64,000 nucleotides of DNA from Brienomyrus brachyistius. Taxonomy: Eukaryota > Chordata > Actinopteri > Osteoglossiformes > Mormyridae. Below the pieces are notes generated by a model, which was given only the letters and a program-made list of their open reading frames with translations, ran no database searches and was not told the origin of the DNA. Every line of letters starts with the position of its first letter. Within the stretch, counting starts at the first letter, position 1. Made by a program: the position numbers and the translations under genes. This document shows, piece after piece, positions 60,833 through 64,000 of this stretch. The stretch lies in NCBI RefSeq assembly GCF_023856365.1, contig NW_026042438.1, positions 62,001 to 126,000 of the forward strand. The letters are read 5' to 3'.

Positions 60833-63067
60833 GAATGGTTACCAGATTATGCTTTTCTAGTTCAACCTTTGCAAAATTTAATATACGGGAAGGAGATGAC
60901 TCTAAAGGACAAAATACAATGGACTGAGGACGGAGAAAATGCTTTTACAAATTTAAAAAGAATGTTGCAAACCAATGTGACCCTTGCTCTACCAGATTAT
61001 CAACAACCATTCACCCTATGTGTAGATGCTAATCAAGGTTATATGAAAGCAGTATTAACACAGCCATTCGGAGCAAAAGAGAGACCGTTAGCATTCTATT
61101 CAAAACGATTAGATGCAGTAGCAGCTGGCTTTCCACAGTGTTTACAGGCCTGTGCAGCTGCTGCAGAAGCAGTAAAGGTATCAGCAGAATTGGTACTTTG
61201 TCACCCCCTCATACTTAAAGTTCCTCATTCTGTGTCTCTAATCTTGTTGCAGACACCGCTTCCATTCTTAACACATACAAGACATCTTACCTTAGTGTCA
61301 CTTTTGCTCTCACAACGTAACATTGAACTTCAGCGGTGTGGCCTATTGAACCCTAGTACGCTTCTCCCTACCGCAGAGGATGGGGAGCCACATTCTTGCA
61401 AAGCAACAATAGAAGAACAAACAAAACCAAGAGCAGATATTCTGCAAACTTTTATACCAGGATCAGAAGTTGTTTATGTAGATGGCTCAGCATCAAAAAA
61501 TGATATGGAAAAAAATAAAGTTGGGTATGCTGTAGTTACATCTACTGAAGTGTTAGAAGCCAATGCACTCCCTTCTACTTGTTCAGCACAAGCGGCTGAA
61601 CTTTATGCTGTGATCAGGGCATGTGAACTGTTCAAGAACAAGTCACTTACTATCTACACTGATAGTCAATATGTGTTTGCAGCTGTCCATCACCATGCAA
61701 GAGTCTGGAAAAATAGAGGTTTTAGAACATCACAGGGCACATCTCTTACTCATACGAATTTGCTACTTAGATTATTAGACGTTGTGCATTTACCGACTCA
61801 CTTTGCACTGTGCAAATGCAAAGCACACCAGACTGATGACTCTGCAGAAACCGCAGGAAATAGTTTTGCAGATAAAACCGCCAAAGAAGCGGCACTGAAA
61901 CAACCTACCTTATCAGTGGCAGACATTCTTTTTATAGATAGCGATGTGCTATGTGATGCACAGATTCATGCTCCTAAAATAGAAGTACAAAGTTGGATCA
62001 AAAGAGGAGCAATACAACGAGAGAAAGTTTACTATATGAATGACAAGCCCATCCTACCAAAAAATTTATACAAAACAGCTGCTTTGGTGAGCCATGGAAA
62101 TACTCATGTCTCAACAGGAGGGATGGTACATATCATACAACAATATTTCTATGCTATAAATTTTTCTGATTATGCAAAACAATTTTGTAGGACATGCTTA
62201 ATTTGTTGTAAACACAATGCACAAGGAAACATCAGACCAAAACGTGGCCAGTTCCCCACAGCTGAGTATCCGTTTCAAGTTGTACATATGGATTTTATTG
62301 AATTATCTTGGTCACAAGGAAAGAAATACTGTCTAGTTATTATAGACACCTTTTCTAAGTGGGTAGAAATATACCCTGTAAAGCATTGTGATGCAATGAC
62401 CGTTGCAAAATGTTTGGTAAGCCATTATTTCCCTACCTATGGCATACCTCATATTATAAGATCAGACAATGGGACTCATTTTGTAAATCAGACTATGTCC
62501 CTTTGCTCACAAGCATTAGGTTTTACGCTTAAGAATCATTGTGCGTATCACCCCCAGAGCGCAGGCTTAGTGGAAAGGACCAACGGCACTATTAAAACAA
62601 GGCTAAAAAAGACAATGGAAGAGACAAAAAGGCCGTGGCCAGAATGTTTGTCTCTAGTAAAATTATGGATGAGAATAACTCCCACTCCTGCAGGATTAAC
62701 ACCTTTTGAAATAGTGTATGGTAGACCATTTCCCCTAGCAACTGAAATGAATGACATAGAAAAAGCAGACCGAGAAAATACGCTGGCTGATTGGATGCGT
62801 AAACTACTAACATCACAACAAAAACATAGCCCCAGTAGTCTGCCGGTAAATTCTGTTTCTACTCAACAGGATAACTTGCAGCCGGGAGATTGGGTCCTGG
62901 TCAAGGTCCTGTTGCGGAAAGATTGGAGCACACCTCGGTGGGACGGTCCTTATCAAGTCCTCCTCACAACACCAACAGCAGTAAAGATCGCAGAACGACC
63001 TTCCTGGATACACAAAAGTCACTGTAAACCCATCAAGCCCTTATCAGAGGCCTCAGCAACAGAGTAG
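60833..63067 (+). CDS. pol: ERV RT connection, RNase H and integrase, open frame
   Basis: About 740 codons with no stop, in a different frame from the RT core. The connection domain (WTEDGENAFTNLKRML) is followed by RNase H with all four acidic residues: VDGSA, AAELYAV, YTDSQY and NSFADK. Integrase follows with the HHCC zinc module (HGNTH ... CRTC), the catalytic D-D-E triad at HMDFIEL, RSDNGTHF and GLVERTNG with exactly 35 residues between the second D and E, and a GPY/F C-terminal module (WDGPYQVLL). Stop TAG is at 63065-63067. It is normally made as part of Gag-Pol; here nothing upstream is in frame with it, so it is probably not expressed as a functional enzyme. Confidence 0.92.
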   Translation, partial: EWLPDYAFLVQPLQNLIYGKEMTLKDKIQWTEDGENAFTNLKRMLQTNVTLALPDYQQPFTLCVDANQGYMKAVLTQPFGAKERPLAFYSKRLDAVAAGFPQCLQACAAAAEAVKVSAELVLCHPLILKVPHSVSLILLQTPLPFLTHTRHLTLVSLLLSQRNIELQRCGLLNPSTLLPTAEDGEPHSCKATIEEQTKPRADILQTFIPGSEVVYVDGSASKNDMEKNKVGYAVVTSTEVLEANALPSTCSAQAAELYAVIRACELFKNKSLTIYTDSQYVFAAVHHHARVWKNRGFRTSQGTSLTHTNLLLRLLDVVHLPTHFALCKCKAHQTDDSAETAGNSFADKTAKEAALKQPTLSVADILFIDSDVLCDAQIHAPKIEVQSWIKRGAIQREKVYYMNDKPILPKNLYKTAALVSHGNTHVSTGGMVHIIQQYFYAINFSDYAKQFCRTCLICCKHNAQGNIRPKRGQFPTAEYPFQVVHMDFIELSWSQGKKYCLVIIDTFSKWVEIYPVKHCDAMTVAKCLVSHYFPTYGIPHIIRSDNGTHFVNQTMSLCSQALGFTLKNHCAYHPQSAGLVERTNGTIKTRLKKTMEETKRPWPECLSLVKLWMRITPTPAGLTPFEIVYGRPFPLATEMNDIEKADRENTLADWMRKLLTSQQKHSPSSLPVNSVSTQQDNLQPGDWVLVKVLLRKDWSTPRWDGPYQVLLTTPTAVKIAERPSWIHKSHCKPIKPLSEASATE

Positions 63068-63158
63068 CAGTGGAAGTCCGCTACAAAGGCACAGTAACCA
63101 ATAGGGTGCTGTTGTCTCAACCCGGTGAAGAAAACAACTGAGCTGCACTCTATTTAGG

Positions 63159-64000
63159 ATGGCCCTGATAGGGTGGGGATGTGGTAAAGTGACTCTAGGG
63201 GTCATTCTTGTTGTAGGACTTGTATGGTTGTCCTGGCTCTCACCAGCTCCATTACAGCACCTACGGCGATGGACCCATGATGACTTCCATCTACGCCCGT
63301 TGCCCGCTGACCACTCACATCCATTTATGCAAAACTACTGGTACCGATATGTACATGATACTGTAACAGCGAAAAATGTGACAAATTGCTATGTTTGTTC
63401 AGTAATGCCCACTCATAGTGAAGGACCTACGGTGTATGGTAAAGCTATGAACATATCCCAAGCCAAGTGCGCTGCTTCTTTCGCAGGAATAGGATACCAG
63501 AGCCGTCTTTCCCTTATATTTTCGCTAGCAGGGGAAGATGTGAACATAACTATACCTGGGACTAATAGAATGACAGTGGTCCGAATTAAGTATCAGGAGG
63601 CTACAGGAAACTACCCAGATGACGTTGGGTTTCAAAATGGTACCTGTATACAGGATTTCTGGGTAGACTTCGCTGTTGCTAAAACTAATGTCTCACTTCC
63701 TTTTTCTGTCTTGATGGACCGAGACCCACTGACATATCAGCATGCCATTTGTTTTAAGCAAGATAATGGTACGCGATGGATAGGAGGAAACACCACGAAC
63801 TGTAACCTAACATATGTAGACAGCATGTATGGATCTCCAATTTCGATGCTTCGCCCCAGTAATGGAACATATTGGGTGGACGGAGTAGCATGGTTGTGTG
63901 GACCTCGTGCATACTTTGTCTTACCACCGAACTGGTTTGGAGTGTGCGCTCTTATTTTTGTTTCAGATCACACCTTCCTGATAGCACAGGAAAGTAAAAC
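63159..64000 (+). CDS. env: ERV envelope surface subunit, N-terminal part (truncated by window end)
   Basis: From ATG at 63159-63161 the frame is open for 280 codons to the window edge. Residues 11-27 form a hydrophobic signal-type segment (VTLGVILVVGLVWLSWL). There are about nine N-glycosylation sequons (among them NVT, NIS, NIT, NGT, NVS, NTT, NLT), a CYVC motif at residues 77-80, and near the visible end WLCGPRAYFVLPP, NWFGVCAL, a pattern known from class I fish ERV envelopes. The ATG lies 91 bp after the pol stop, so expression would need splicing, consistent with the donor in the leader. The cleavage site and transmembrane subunit are outside the window. Confidence 0.85.
   Translation, partial: MALIGWGCGKVTLGVILVVGLVWLSWLSPAPLQHLRRWTHDDFHLRPLPADHSHPFMQNYWYRYVHDTVTAKNVTNCYVCSVMPTHSEGPTVYGKAMNISQAKCAASFAGIGYQSRLSLIFSLAGEDVNITIPGTNRMTVVRIKYQEATGNYPDDVGFQNGTCIQDFWVDFAVAKTNVSLPFSVLMDRDPLTYQHAICFKQDNGTRWIGGNTTNCNLTYVDSMYGSPISMLRPSNGTYWVDGVAWLCGPRAYFVLPPNWFGVCALIFVSDHTFLIAQESK

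Larger units (their letters stand above)
57200..64000 (+). mobile_element. Endogenous retrovirus (class I, gamma/epsilon-like), defective, runs off window
   Basis: Order seen: LTR with TATA/AATAAA, tRNA-Tyr primer site, leader, gag, protease, RT, RNase H, integrase, env. Class I is indicated by the single CCHC zinc finger, the GPY/F-type integrase tail (WDGPYQVLL) and an env reading frame with CXXC and WLCG motifs. It is inserted antisense in an itsn2 intron. Breaks: an in-frame TAA in gag at 58312-58314 plus a short gag, a frame change at gag/pro, a frame change near 59690, TGA at 59976-59978, a frame change near 60135, and TAG with a small deletion near 60830. RNase H-integrase and visible env are open. 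The left LTR edge is not resolved, so the start given is approximate; the 3' LTR is outside the window. Confidence 0.9.

Overview
The window looks like nuclear DNA of a teleost fish. The evidence is the vertebrate intersectin-2 gene with GT-AG introns, a last-exon PRY-SPRY domain of the type expanded in fish NLRC3-like and TRIM-like genes, Tc1/mariner and hAT-like elements, a BEL/Pao fragment, and a fish-type gamma/epsilon-like endogenous retrovirus. The species cannot be fixed from the sequence alone.

Layout. (1) 1-12.2 kb is repeat-rich and mostly non-coding. It holds a BEL/Pao tail on the minus strand, a hAT-like MITE, one orphan PRY-SPRY exon (2685-3183, +), Tc1 ends, two promoter-like motif clusters with no visible gene, a set of diverged local duplications (about 4.0-7.1 kb) split by a probable non-LTR retrotransposon insertion, and a decayed three-exon gene with a possible tyrosine-recombinase signature (7232-7935). 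(2) 12.23-12.75 kb is a decayed Tc1-like transposon whose right end runs directly into the array. (3) 12.75-53.09 kb is one minisatellite array of about 40.3 kb. It is built from 16/19/22/25-bp (rarely 28/29-bp) units of CTGAC, AAAC/AAAG and CAG tracts, in homogeneous blocks, with a larger internal duplication about 26 kb apart. Its minus strand is free of stop codons in all three frames over most of its length, which creates huge artefactual ORFs. (4) 53.1-57.0 kb holds the last seven coding exons of itsn2 on the minus strand (end of DH, PH, C2 and stop). (5) From about 57.2 kb to the window end, on the plus strand and so antisense within an itsn2 intron, lies an endogenous retrovirus: LTR, tRNA-Tyr primer site, leader with a duplicated splice-donor region, shortened gag, broken pro and RT, open RNase H-integrase, and the start of env.

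Functional picture. The only clear host genes are itsn2 (a Cdc42 exchange factor and endocytic scaffold) and the PRY-SPRY exon, which may be the end of an NLR/TRIM-like gene. The array begins about 0.9 kb downstream of the itsn2 stop, so read-through from itsn2 would transcribe it as a CUG-rich RNA. The provirus is defective as it reads here, although its integrase and visible env frames are open.
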